Position numbers and translations under genes: made by a program. Of a stretch of 18,576 nt of DNA, positions 7,653 through 15,054 are shown piece after piece; the stretch's first letter is position 1, and the number at the start of each line of letters is the position of its first letter. Source of the stretch: JBAZAX01 sp041671765 (lineage in GTDB: Bacteria; Babelota; Babeliae; Babelales; RVW-14); NCBI GenBank assembly GCA_041671765.1, contig JBAZAX010000026.1:1-18576 (forward strand), given 5' to 3'. The notes beneath the pieces were generated by a model. That model saw only the letters and a list, made by a program, of their open reading frames with translations. It did no database searches and was not told the DNA's origin.

Positions 7653-7752
7653 TGTCATCCTGCCGAGTCGGCCATAGCTCTTCAAGAGCGACGGCTGAAA
7701 CTTGTTTCAGGCCTGCCCGCCATAGCCTTGGCGACGGCTGGGATCCATGGAT
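7653..7752. repeat. Compact hairpin-rich modular repeat element
   Basis: About 100 bases, visibly richer in G+C than the flanks, lie between two convergent genes. The string GCCATAGC...GCGACGGCTG occurs twice (7671-7697 and 7719-7740) with different middles of 9 and 4 bases. The first copy's middle contains the perfect hairpin GCTCTT-C-AAGAGC (7677-7689). Between the copies is a 7-bp stem CTGAAAC-TT-GTTTCAG (7695-7710). The arms GCCATAGC and GCGACGGC also pair imperfectly (6 of 8). This looks like a small interspersed palindromic element and may also act as a transcription stop for both converging genes. No other copy was seen in this window, so its dispersal is untested. Confidence 0.6.
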
Positions 7753-7766
7753 TAATAAGCAATCAC

Positions 7767-8240
7767 TTAATTTTTCTGTAGTTTTAAAGCTTTCAGTAGA
7801 AACTTTAACGCCTGCTTGCATTTGCCAATTAATTTCAAAGTTTTTACTTTTTCAAAAAAGTATTGCGCTCCAAAAACTATAACTACCAAGCTTATGCCAA
7901 ATAAAATATTCCTAATGTATCCTTCTGAAAGTCTGTTTAGATAGCCCAGCATATAAGCTCCACCAAGCCACATACCTGCAGTCAAAAAAAGAAAAAGCCA
8001 GTCTTTGATGCTTATTTTTTTATCAATTTTGTCGTCCTGAGGTTTTTTAAAGGGCCTATTTATATGTTTATAAGTAGTTATGCTGGTTGAAATTGCTATG
8101 CAAAAAGTGAAAAACCAATATGCATATGGATTAATGTCGTAGTAATAGATTGATCGAAAAAAGTAAGAGACGATAAAAATTGCCATTATCGATGGTAAAT
8201 ATCTAACAATCAAAGTAAGAAAAGTATCATAAATTTTCAT
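7767..8240 (-). CDS. Hypothetical four-helix integral membrane protein
   Basis: The product has 157 residues and no recognised family. Hydrophobic segments at about residues 10-28, 38-54, 82-100 and 110-128 suggest four membrane helices. A charged Lys/Asp-rich loop (RPFKKPQDDKIDKK) divides the pairs, and the C-terminal tail is basic (KCKQALKFLLKALKLQKN). The start codon (complement of 8238-8240) is supported by GAAGGAT on the minus strand, about eight bases upstream. The gene stands alone, convergent with the herA-like gene and divergent from skp. Its 3' end sits 14 bases from the hairpin repeat. No transport or enzymatic motif is visible. Confidence 0.72.
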   Translation of the reverse strand: MKIYDTFLTLIVRYLPSIMAIFIVSYFFRSIYYYDINPYAYWFFTFCIAISTSITTYKHINRPFKKPQDDKIDKKISIKDWLFLFLTAGMWLGGAYMLGYLNRLSEGYIRNILFGISLVVIVFGAQYFFEKVKTLKLIGKCKQALKFLLKALKLQKN

Positions 8241-8331
8241 GGTCTTTATCCTTCAGATAAGGGCGGTTAGTTAAATTTGTAAAAAAATACTCATATCAAA
8301 ATGTCATTAGATAATAACATATTTTGCAGTT

Positions 8332-8345
8332 TTTATTGCAATAAA
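8332..8345. promoter_or_regulatory. Perfect 14-bp palindrome TTTATTGCAATAAA
   Basis: A 14-base perfect palindrome in the divergent gap between the membrane protein and skp. It is a possible operator for a dimeric regulator. AT-rich palindromes also arise by chance. Confidence 0.3.
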
Positions 8346-8364
8346 TCGCTTTTTGGGGCTATAC

Positions 8365-8379
8365 ATACGAGCATCGTAT
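8365..8379. promoter_or_regulatory. Inverted repeat ATACGA-GCA-TCGTAT
   Basis: Six-base perfect arms around a three-base centre, seven bases before the candidate -35 of the skp promoter. Position and symmetry fit an operator; no regulator gene is adjacent. Confidence 0.3.
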
Positions 8380-8385
8380 TTGGAT

Positions 8386-8414
8386 TTGACGATATTTATG
8401 AAAAAAGCTAGTCT
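8386..8414 (+). promoter_or_regulatory. Candidate promoter of skp-lpxD-prs-pth
   Basis: TTGACG (8386-8391) is a 5/6 match to the -35 consensus and TAGTCT (8409-8414) follows after 17 bp as a weaker -10. An alternative -10 (TATAGG, 8439-8444) lies nearer the gene without a good -35. Confidence 0.4.
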
Positions 8415-8478
8415 GTTCCTGTGGTTGTGTAGTAATGTTATAGGTTTTTAAATAACTATTTTTTTAGGAGTTTTGATT

Positions 8479-9045
8479 ATGAAAAGAATTTTAACAGGAA
8501 TTGTTGCAGCATCAGCATTGAGTATGTCACTTGCTAGTGCAAAAGATCTTGTATGTTTTGACAGCATGAGAGTTTTGCAAGAAGCAAAAGAAAACCAGAA
8601 GATTGCCGGCGAGTTAAATGGTAAAATTGAAGAATTGCAGAGCTTTGTAAAAGAATCACAACAAAAGCTTGTTGAAATGCAATCTGAATTGGATAAAAAG
8701 ACTTCTATCTTGAGCAAAGAGGCTCTTCAAGAGAAGACCGAAGCAATTGTGCAGAAGAAAAAAGATTTGGAACGTACAATTGGTGATAAAAAAGAAAAAC
8801 TTGAAAAAATTATTCAACAAAAACAGGTTGCTCTTCGTAGCAAACAAATTGGCATAATTAACGAAGTTTGCAAAAAAGAAGACTGGGGCGTATTGGTAGA
8901 CAAAAATGCTCCTGGCGTTGTTTTTGCAGCAGATGCACTTGATAGAACCGATATTTTGATTAAGGCTATTGATAACGCATATGATGCAGAAAAATCCAAA
9001 AATGCAGTTAAATCAACAAAAGTTACAACAACAAAAAATGCCTAG
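8479..9045 (+). CDS. skp: OmpH/Skp-family periplasmic chaperone
   Basis: The start is ATG 8479, eight bases after AGGAG (8466-8470); an in-frame TTG at 8473 would add two residues and is poorly spaced. The product has 188 residues. A signal peptide spans about 1-21 (ending ASA). The mature protein opens with DLVCFDSMRVLQEA, the usual OmpH beta-strand. A long Lys/Glu/Gln-rich coiled coil (about 35-120) forms the tentacles, and a closing strand region (DWGVLVDKNAPGVVFAADALDRTDILIKAID) completes the trimerisation core. Skp holds unfolded outer-membrane proteins in the periplasm. The Lys/Thr-rich tail is lineage-specific. lpxD follows after 13 bp, a conserved pairing in Gram-negative bacteria, but BamA is not upstream. 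Confidence 0.88.
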   Translation: MKRILTGIVAASALSMSLASAKDLVCFDSMRVLQEAKENQKIAGELNGKIEELQSFVKESQQKLVEMQSELDKKTSILSKEALQEKTEAIVQKKKDLERTIGDKKEKLEKIIQQKQVALRSKQIGIINEVCKKEDWGVLVDKNAPGVVFAADALDRTDILIKAIDNAYDAEKSKNAVKSTKVTTTKNA

Positions 9046-9058
9046 ATTTGGAATTTGA

Positions 9059-10120
9059 ATGGAAGTTAATTTAACTCTTGGTAAAGTATTAGAAATAGTC
9101 GACGGAGTTTGTAGCTCCGTCGATTCTGATTTTATAATTAAAAGTATTAAATCTTTAGAAACTGCTGAATCTCAAGACTTGGCAGTAATTCTAGAACGAG
9201 GTGACGCCTCTGTTTTTGATTCTGTAAGTTTGGACAAAATCAAAAACAGTAAGGCCGGCTTGATTCTTTCAAGTAATGCCGATGTGCCTGAAAAAAATTA
9301 CATAATCGTCAAAGATGCAGTGGGCGCTTTTCAAAAATTAGTTAATTATTTAAATCAGCAACCTGTAGGTTCTGTTGGCAAAAATATAGATGCAACAGCC
9401 GTTGTTGATCCATCCGCAGTTGTATGTGATGGTGCGAAAATTGGAGCTGGTTCAAGAATTGGAGCATTGTCATTTGTAGGTAGAAATTGTGTTATTGGTG
9501 GCTGTGTTACTCTTCATCCCGGTGTAAAAATTTTAGACAGATGCATTATTGGAGATGGAACAGAAATTCATTCCGGTGCTGTTATTGGATCCGATGGGTT
9601 TGGGTATAAAGTTACAACCCAAGGCATGCAAAAAATACCACATATTGGAATTGTCAGAGTTGGAAGAATGGTTGAGATAGGTGCTAATACTGCAATAGAT
9701 CGATCTTCTTTTGGTGAAACAGTTATTGGTGATGGTGTAAAAATAGATAATCTTGTTCACATAGCTCACAATGTTAAAGTTGGTGCTTCAACTGCAATTT
9801 TAGCGCATACTTCTATCGGTGGTAGCACGCAAATTGGAGTTGGGTGTCAGATTAGTGGGCACGTTGTTATAAAGAATGATGTAAAAATCGGCAATGGCGT
9901 AAAAATTGTTTCAAAGAGTGCCGTAATGAACAACTTGGCCGATGGCGAAGTTGTTTGTGGTGTTCCCGCTATTTCATTTTCCAAATGGAAGAGAATATCG
10001 GTTTTACAGCTAAGACTTCCTGAGTTTGCAAAATTTGTTGCAGAAATCCAACGATTCATAAAAGATAATAATCAATCTTGGTTTAAGCGAATGGTGTTCA
10101 AGTTTTTTAAAAAGGGGTAA
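9059..10120 (+). CDS. lpxD: UDP-3-O-(3-hydroxyacyl)glucosamine N-acyltransferase
   Basis: The third enzyme of lipid A synthesis, which transfers a 3-hydroxyacyl chain from ACP to UDP-3-O-acyl-glucosamine. At 353 residues it matches the family. An N-terminal uridine-binding domain (about 1-105) precedes a left-handed beta-helix of hexapeptide repeats (for example VVDPSAVVCDGAKIGAGSRIG). GSDGFGY (178-183) and NLVHIAHNVKVG, containing the putative catalytic His237, are LpxD signatures. The end has the expected helix around LPEFAKFVAEIQRFIKD. The Shine-Dalgarno is weak. The gene follows skp directly and sits 3 bp before prs. It shows that the cell makes lipid A. Confidence 0.95.
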   Translation: MEVNLTLGKVLEIVDGVCSSVDSDFIIKSIKSLETAESQDLAVILERGDASVFDSVSLDKIKNSKAGLILSSNADVPEKNYIIVKDAVGAFQKLVNYLNQQPVGSVGKNIDATAVVDPSAVVCDGAKIGAGSRIGALSFVGRNCVIGGCVTLHPGVKILDRCIIGDGTEIHSGAVIGSDGFGYKVTTQGMQKIPHIGIVRVGRMVEIGANTAIDRSSFGETVIGDGVKIDNLVHIAHNVKVGASTAILAHTSIGGSTQIGVGCQISGHVVIKNDVKIGNGVKIVSKSAVMNNLADGEVVCGVPAISFSKWKRISVLQLRLPEFAKFVAEIQRFIKDNNQSWFKRMVFKFFKKG

Positions 10121-10123
10121 AGC

Positions 10124-11068
10124 GTGAGTCTATTGGTTGTAAGTTGTTTAAAATCCCAACTTGCAGACGATTTTGCAAATGCGCTTGATGTTCCTCTAAT
10201 TCAGTTATCCGGTGGATTGTTTGCAGACACTGAAGTTTATGTTGATGTAAAAGAATCTGAATTAATTTCAGGATCTGAAATTTTATTTGTCCATCAGTTT
10301 TTTCTTAGTGATCCACGGTGTAATGGTTCTATCAATGACCAGCTTACAAATCTTTTGATAGCATGCGATCTTTTGAGAAATATTGGAGCAAGAAAAATTA
10401 CTGCCATTTTGCCATATCTTGCGTATTCACGTCAGGATGAGAGTTTTGGCGGCAAATTTGCCGGACCTGTAAAATTGATGGGGCGTTTTTTAAAAGCAGC
10501 AGGTATAGACAGTGTTTTTGCTTGCGATCTCCATTCCGAAAAACTTTTTGATTTATTTCAGATTCAACTTGAAGAAATTAGTTTGGTTGATTTTTGGGCT
10601 GAGCATTTGAGATCTCTTTTCAAAGAAGAGATTGATAAAAATTTGGTTTGCATTGCATCTCCTGATATTGGGGGCCTTAATCGAGCAAGCAAGATTGCTC
10701 AGATATTAAATGTTCCGGTTGTGTATCTTGAAAAAAAACGAATAAATCCGGATAATCCTGTGGCGCTTTGTTTACATGGGGATGTAAATTTAAAAACCGT
10801 CATAATTGTAGATGATATAATTGATACAGGTAGAACGGCGATACAGGCTAGTCTTATGTTAAAAATGCATGGGGCGACAAAGATTATTGGTGTGTTTACT
10901 CATGCAGTTTTTTCACCTGGAATAATTGATAGGCTAAAAAAGAGTGATTTTTATAAAATTTATGTATCAAATTCTTTGATTAATTCATTTGAAAAAAGCA
11001 GTAAAAAGATTTCAGTTTGCTCAATAAATAAGTATTTAATTCAAAAAATTTCTGAAAAATTAAATTAA
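10124..11068 (+). CDS. prs: Ribose-phosphate pyrophosphokinase (divergent)
   Basis: Makes PRPP from ribose 5-phosphate and ATP for nucleotide synthesis. The product has 314 residues, the usual length. Recognisable are the ATP-binding segment PYLAYSRQDE (97-106; canonical Y-x-x-Y-A-R-Q-D), ACDLHSEKL (metal/ATP region), ASPDIGGLNRA, EKKRINP (flexible catalytic loop with basic residues) and the PRPP loop VDDIIDTGRT (229-238). Several positions depart from the norm: FADTEVYV replaces FSDGE-type and DTGRT replaces DTGGT. GTG 10124 follows AAAAGGGGT with good spacing. It lies between lpxD and pth; prs-pth adjacency is common in bacteria. Confidence 0.87.
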   Translation: MSLLVVSCLKSQLADDFANALDVPLIQLSGGLFADTEVYVDVKESELISGSEILFVHQFFLSDPRCNGSINDQLTNLLIACDLLRNIGARKITAILPYLAYSRQDESFGGKFAGPVKLMGRFLKAAGIDSVFACDLHSEKLFDLFQIQLEEISLVDFWAEHLRSLFKEEIDKNLVCIASPDIGGLNRASKIAQILNVPVVYLEKKRINPDNPVALCLHGDVNLKTVIIVDDIIDTGRTAIQASLMLKMHGATKIIGVFTHAVFSPGIIDRLKKSDFYKIYVSNSLINSFEKSSKKISVCSINKYLIQKISEKLN

Positions 11069-11088
11069 TATTATACAGGATGAAAAAG

Positions 11089-11640
11089 ATGCAAAGTACA
11101 GTATTTGATCCAAATTTAATAAAAGCAATAATTGGATTGGGCAACCCCGGTCAGCCTTATTATAAGACTCGTCATAATATAGGTTTTAGAATTGTAGACC
11201 AAATTTCAGAACAATTTGGTACATCATTTAATAAATTTGATAATAAAGAGTATACAAAAACAGACATAAATTTAGTTAGTGGTGGTAGTATTTCTGTTTA
11301 TCTTATCAAGCCTCTCACATTTATGAATAAGTCAGGAGAAGTTATTCCATTTCTCCAAAAAAAAGGTATTAAGCCTGAAGAAATTTTGGTTATTCACGAC
11401 GAGCTCGAAAAGCCGTTTGGAAATGTTTCAATTAAATTTGGTGGCAGCGCAAAAGGTCACAACGGTCTAAAGTCTATTATAACTTTTATGGGGCAAGATT
11501 TTTGGCGATTAAGATTTGGCATCGGTAGGCCGGGTGATAATTGTGATGTTGGTTCGTATGTTCTTACGTCCTTTTCAAAAGAAGAAGAAAGCCAGGTTGA
11601 TAACTTGGTTCAAAAGGCAATTTCTCTGATAATAACCTGA
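11089..11640 (+). CDS. pth: Peptidyl-tRNA hydrolase
   Basis: Cleaves peptidyl-tRNA released from stalled ribosomes. ATG 11089 is chosen over ATG 11080 because AGGA (11077-11080) is ideally spaced (eight bases) for 11089 but overlaps the upstream ATG; the product is then 183 residues. Family motifs are IIGLGNPGQPYYKTRHNIGF with the catalytic His29, KPLTFMNKSG, HDELEKPFG with the key Asp104, and GGSAKGHNGLKSI with Asn125. The C-terminal lid and helix (DVGSYVLTSFSKEE) are present. It is the last gene of the skp-lpxD-prs-pth unit. If 11080 is used, three residues are added and nothing else changes. Confidence 0.93.
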   Translation: MQSTVFDPNLIKAIIGLGNPGQPYYKTRHNIGFRIVDQISEQFGTSFNKFDNKEYTKTDINLVSGGSISVYLIKPLTFMNKSGEVIPFLQKKGIKPEEILVIHDELEKPFGNVSIKFGGSAKGHNGLKSIITFMGQDFWRLRFGIGRPGDNCDVGSYVLTSFSKEEESQVDNLVQKAISLIIT

Positions 11641-11685
11641 TTTTTATGCCAAAAACGTTAAAAATTGATAGAAAGTATAGGTCAT

Positions 11686-11714
11686 TTGAATTTTATAAAG
11701 AATATATTTATATT
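11686..11714 (+). promoter_or_regulatory. Promoter of the ankyrin-like gene
   Basis: TTGAAT (11686-11691) and TATATT (11709-11714) are spaced by 17 bp, the best-matched promoter in the window. A strong ribosome site GGAGG (11753-11757) follows seven bases before the ATG, so the gene is likely well expressed as its own unit. Confidence 0.55.
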
Positions 11715-11764
11715 AGAAATACTATTAAATAAGTAATGGAAGTTATATTTTTGGAGGTTATATC

Positions 11765-13726
11765 ATGAAAAAGTTTTTGTTTATTATATTTTTAGCGTCG
11801 ACAACATTGCATACTTCGAGTGAAGTCTTTGCAATGGAGCGCAAGCGTATTTCAGATGAAATATCGGACGAAATTTCAAAAGAAAAACCAGAAAGCCAAA
11901 AAGAAGAGGCTCCTGAGCAAAAACGAAAAAAGCAAGAAGACGCTCAAGATCCTGAATCCGCTGCTGGTATTGCGGGTGCTTCAGGTTTTAGCTTGCCTCA
12001 AGCAAGGCTTCAGCAAGGACAACTTGTAAATTCAGGCGCTGCCGTCGGTTCTTCTAAAGTTGCACCTACAAATGCACCTGTGATTGTATCTACCCAAGGT
12101 TGGTCTGAATTGCATATTGCAGCCAAGGATGGAAATCTTGAAAAAATAAAGCAACTTTTAACTGCTAATCCAGCCATGTTAGATCTTAAAATTGATGCTC
12201 TCGGTACAAAATTTAATGGAAATACAGCATTACATATGTCTGCCAGGTATGGGCATAAAGCTATAGTAGAGTATTTGGTTGAAAAATTTGGAGCTAATAG
12301 AATCAAAAATGATATTTTAATACCTATAATGGAAAAAGGTCCTAATCAAGGAGTTACAGCATTGACTATTGCATTTGGTAATGGGAGTATAGAAATTTTA
12401 AAATATTTTGCGTATTTATTAGGTAATGAAAAATTTAAAGAAGCTGTTTTAACACCAATAGCCACGGGGCCTAATCCCGGAGAAACATCTTTTCATCTAG
12501 CCGCTGGAGCTGGGCGCGTGGAAGTGCTAAGGTATTTTGAGGAGTTATTTGTAAACGATATAGACAGAATAAGACATGTTGTTTTAAGCCCACTAACCAA
12601 GGGTTATAATGCATTTTACATAGCTGTAGCCTGTGGACGTACGGATGTTTTAAAATATTTTGCGTATTTATTAGGTAATGAAAAATTTAAAGAAATTGTT
12701 TTAACACCGGTAGCCACGGGGCCTCATACCGGAAAAACACCTTTGCACGTGACTGCTGAAGCAGGACGTTTAGATATTTTAAAGTATTTTGTGGAGGTAT
12801 TTGGAGTCGATATAGACATAATTAGACAGGCTATCTTAAGACCAATAGCAGAAGGGGATTTAAAGGGTTATACAGCATTTCAAATGGCTGCTTACAGAGG
12901 ACAAAAGGCTATAATTGAATATTTTTGCGAAAAAATTTTAGACAATAATATACATATGCTTAGACAGGCAATTTTGATACCAATAACCAGCGGACCTAAT
13001 GCTAAAATAACAGCATTTAACATAGCGGCAAGAAATGGACGCATAGAGGTTGTTGAATATTTTGGTAAATTTTTTAGGGAAGAAATATTGGGCGCACAAA
13101 AAAAAGAAGATATACATGCGTTAGGATATTCAGCGATAGAAATGGCTGCTGGTGGTGGAAGTATACCTGTGCTTGAATATTTTGTTAAACAATTTGGAGC
13201 CGATCAAATTAAACAACAACTTTTATCTACACTTAATGTCGGTGCTCGTGGTGGATTGGATTCAGCCGTTGCTGGGGGGCATGTAGATGTTCTTAATTTT
13301 GTTTTAGATAAATTTTTTCATGCAGGTCAGATTGCGGAATTTGCAGATACTGTTTTAAGACGTATAACTGAAATTTCTAGAAAATCGAATGATGTTAGTG
13401 GATTATATCATGCCGCTTCTAATGGGCACGTAAAAATATTTCGTTATTTTTGCGATATACTTTTTATGTGTCACAATTTGGATTACGTTAGGACTGTTAT
13501 TTTACAACCTTTATCTAACGGAGCCAACCAGGGGTTAACTGTAGTTCACTTAGCTGTTTGTAATAAGCGAAAAGAACTAATCGAATTTTTTGTTAACGTA
13601 TTTGGTAAAAATGTTTTAAAAATTCCAGCTGGTCATGGGCCGAATGCGGGAAAAACGCCATTGGATATGGCTACTGATCTTCATGATGAAGAATTTAGTA
13701 AATATATTGATGCGTTATCTAAGTAA
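11765..13726 (+). CDS. Exported ankyrin-like repeat protein with long (40-49 residue) units
   Basis: The product has 653 residues. A signal peptide spans about 1-23 (ending VFA), followed by MERKR. Residues 24-105 are a charged, low-complexity, probably disordered region (EISKEKPESQKEEAPEQKRKK, then Gly/Ala-rich). From 112 a canonical ankyrin start (GWSELHIAAKDGNLEKIKQLL) leads into about eleven units. Each has an ankyrin helix pair (pattern TALHMSARYGHKAIVEYLVEKF) plus an extra segment (about ANRIKNDILIPIMEKGPNQG) before the next unit. Spacing is mostly 40-46 residues with one of 49, rather than 33. Residues 211-241 and 295-325 are near-identical. Such proteins bind other proteins. Export is inferred from the signal peptide; a host-directed role is inference. 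The gene is single, downstream of pth and convergent with a glycosyltransferase. Confidence 0.85.
   Translation: MKKFLFIIFLASTTLHTSSEVFAMERKRISDEISDEISKEKPESQKEEAPEQKRKKQEDAQDPESAAGIAGASGFSLPQARLQQGQLVNSGAAVGSSKVAPTNAPVIVSTQGWSELHIAAKDGNLEKIKQLLTANPAMLDLKIDALGTKFNGNTALHMSARYGHKAIVEYLVEKFGANRIKNDILIPIMEKGPNQGVTALTIAFGNGSIEILKYFAYLLGNEKFKEAVLTPIATGPNPGETSFHLAAGAGRVEVLRYFEELFVNDIDRIRHVVLSPLTKGYNAFYIAVACGRTDVLKYFAYLLGNEKFKEIVLTPVATGPHTGKTPLHVTAEAGRLDILKYFVEVFGVDIDIIRQAILRPIAEGDLKGYTAFQMAAYRGQKAIIEYFCEKILDNNIHMLRQAILIPITSGPNAKITAFNIAARNGRIEVVEYFGKFFREEILGAQKKEDIHALGYSAIEMAAGGGSIPVLEYFVKQFGADQIKQQLLSTLNVGARGGLDSAVAGGHVDVLNFVLDKFFHAGQIAEFADTVLRRITEISRKSNDVSGLYHAASNGHVKIFRYFCDILFMCHNLDYVRTVILQPLSNGANQGLTVVHLAVCNKRKELIEFFVNVFGKNVLKIPAGHGPNAGKTPLDMATDLHDEEFSKYIDALSK
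12396..12487 (+). repeat. Internal duplication in the ankyrin-like gene, copy 1
   Basis: Matches 12648-12739 with a constant 252-bp offset (84 codons, two repeat units). The first 47 bases are identical, after which substitutions are sparse. The high DNA identity contrasts with the diverged neighbouring units and points to recent duplication or gene conversion. Confidence 0.8.
12648..12739 (+). repeat. Internal duplication in the ankyrin-like gene, copy 2
   Basis: Partner of the copy at 12396-12487; identical over 12648-12694. It encodes LKYFAYLLGNEKFKE as in the first copy. Confidence 0.8.
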
Positions 13727-13765
13727 AATTTTGTAGTTTAATTTAAAGTTTAACTTTGCAATACA

Positions 13766-13798
13766 ATAGCATGATTAGCTCTTTGCTAGCCATGCTAT
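13766..13798. terminator. Imperfect 14-bp stem-loop at the convergent gene end
   Basis: The arms 13766-13779 (ATAGCATGATTAGC) and 13785-13798 pair at 12 of 14 positions plus one G-T wobble, around the loop TCTTT. It lies 40 bases after the ankyrin-like stop and overlaps the glycosyltransferase stop codon. There is no clear T-run on either side, so it may act as a weak bidirectional terminator or as 3'-end RNA protection. Confidence 0.45.
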
Positions 13799-14860
13799 CG
13801 TGTTGTTATGAATTATTTGTAACCCGCAAGCTTGGTATTCAAGCATTTTTGTTGGTCTTGAAATCCAGTTTATAATATCTTGCTCGCGCAGCAGAAATCC
13901 AAAATTTGCTGCACACAGGTATCTATAAAGTTCTTCTGGATTAACATTCTTTATTATATAATTTGATTTGGGTATATCAAACCTTTTAAGTTCGTTTTCA
14001 AATGGTTCTTGATCTTGTGTTAACACGAGCATAAAGCTTTTTTGGTCTTTAAAATATTGGAAAGAAAAGCTTTCGATTGTCTCTTTGGCGCATTGCCAAG
14101 GTTTAAACGATCCGCTGTAGCAGTAAACAGTGTAATCATCCGGTATGCCCAACTCATCTCGGACTTGTGTTCTCCAGACAACAGCTTGGTATTTATCAAT
14201 GGTTTTTGGAATGTCATTTATTGCTATAATTATTTTTACTGGATCAGCTCCAAATTCTTGGATTAGATAATCTTTAAGCGCTAAACTAACGGCCTCTATT
14301 TTTAAGTTAAATGTGTCTGAAGTTTGAGCTCTATAAACAGATTTTTCGATTTTTTGTAAACTTTTAAATATGAGTTTGTCCCAAAGAGCTTTAATTCCAA
14401 TGTTCTTGCTATTGGAAGAGATGCTTTTTTGACTTGCATATCGATATTCCTCTGCACATAAGCCTCGGGCTTGTATTACAACGGGTATATCAAAATTTTT
14501 GATCTTAGAAAGTGCATGCAATATGACATATCCGGCAAGCGGTCCGCGTGCTGTAATTTGGTCAAAGTTAAGCGTTTTTAAAAGACTGGTTAAGCAGGAT
14601 ATTGCATGTATTAGGCTCAGTTTCCCCAAAAATGGATAACGGTGTATAAACAGGGATGTTAGGTGTTCATGTTGGCCAAAAATTTTTATGGAATCTTCTT
14701 TTTTAGGAATATGTTTTTCAAAACATACGAATGTAACATGCAAATCTTCGTTTTGTTCAATTTCATCTAAAATAGGCTTTAAAACCTGACTCTGGAAAAC
14801 AGAATTTTTGATTCCATCATAAACGACAAATACTAACTGTTTTGTTTTATTTTTAATCAT
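13775..14860 (-). CDS. Glycosyltransferase-like protein (GT4/GT-B fold), short C-terminus
   Basis: The start at 14860 (complement ATG) has GAGGAA seven bases upstream. The longer open frame to 14929 runs into the promoter, so it was rejected. The product has 361 residues. The N-terminus (QLVFVVYDGIKNSVFQSQV) is a Rossmann-like strand-turn-helix. The middle has ITARGPLAGYVILHAL and IPVVIQARG. The C-terminal half has YCYSGSFKPWQ, a strand of the type found before the GT-B donor site, and ISRPTKMLEYQACGLQII, which matches the GT4 'PTK-EY-A-G-P-I' donor motif. The protein ends only 12 residues after that motif, where GT4 enzymes normally run 40 or more further, so the tail is missing or degenerate. 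It is probably involved in surface glycan or lipopolysaccharide synthesis; donor and acceptor are unknown. Confidence 0.75.
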   Translation of the reverse strand: MIKNKTKQLVFVVYDGIKNSVFQSQVLKPILDEIEQNEDLHVTFVCFEKHIPKKEDSIKIFGQHEHLTSLFIHRYPFLGKLSLIHAISCLTSLLKTLNFDQITARGPLAGYVILHALSKIKNFDIPVVIQARGLCAEEYRYASQKSISSNSKNIGIKALWDKLIFKSLQKIEKSVYRAQTSDTFNLKIEAVSLALKDYLIQEFGADPVKIIIAINDIPKTIDKYQAVVWRTQVRDELGIPDDYTVYCYSGSFKPWQCAKETIESFSFQYFKDQKSFMLVLTQDQEPFENELKRFDIPKSNYIIKNVNPEELYRYLCAANFGFLLREQDIINWISRPTKMLEYQACGLQIIHNNTIAWLAKS

Positions 14861-14900
14861 TAGAAATTCCTCGCGCCTTTTTAAAATTATTCTAAAAACT

Positions 14901-14929
14901 ATTGTATGATGATGCTGGGCAAAGTGCAA
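14901..14929 (-). promoter_or_regulatory. Promoter of the glycosyltransferase gene
   Basis: On the minus strand TTGCAC (14929-14924) and TACAAT (14906-14901) are separated by exactly 17 bp, about 40 bases before the chosen start. This supports the start at 14860 over the upstream TTG at 14929. Confidence 0.5.
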
Positions 14930-15054
14930 GTTGTGCGGATATAGCGAATCTGTTTTTTTGAGCGACCATTTTTTGATAAGTTCTTAACAAGATTATTACA
15001 AGCAGCTTTTGCTTCGTATAAAAATCCGTAATGGGTTATTTAGAAAGGCGTGAT

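Noticed and set aside
7652..7882. Open frame of 76 codons on the + strand
   Set aside because: It runs through the hairpin repeat and then antisense through the 3' end of the membrane protein gene; its start lies inside the repeat and there is no ribosome site.
14861..14929. N-terminal extension of the glycosyltransferase from TTG 14929
   Set aside because: The extension overlaps a well-spaced promoter, and the ATG at 14860 has a good Shine-Dalgarno.
15031..15054. Earlier ATG for the J-like protein
   Set aside because: It would place eight charged residues before a normal signal peptide and has no ribosome site; the ATG at 15055 does.
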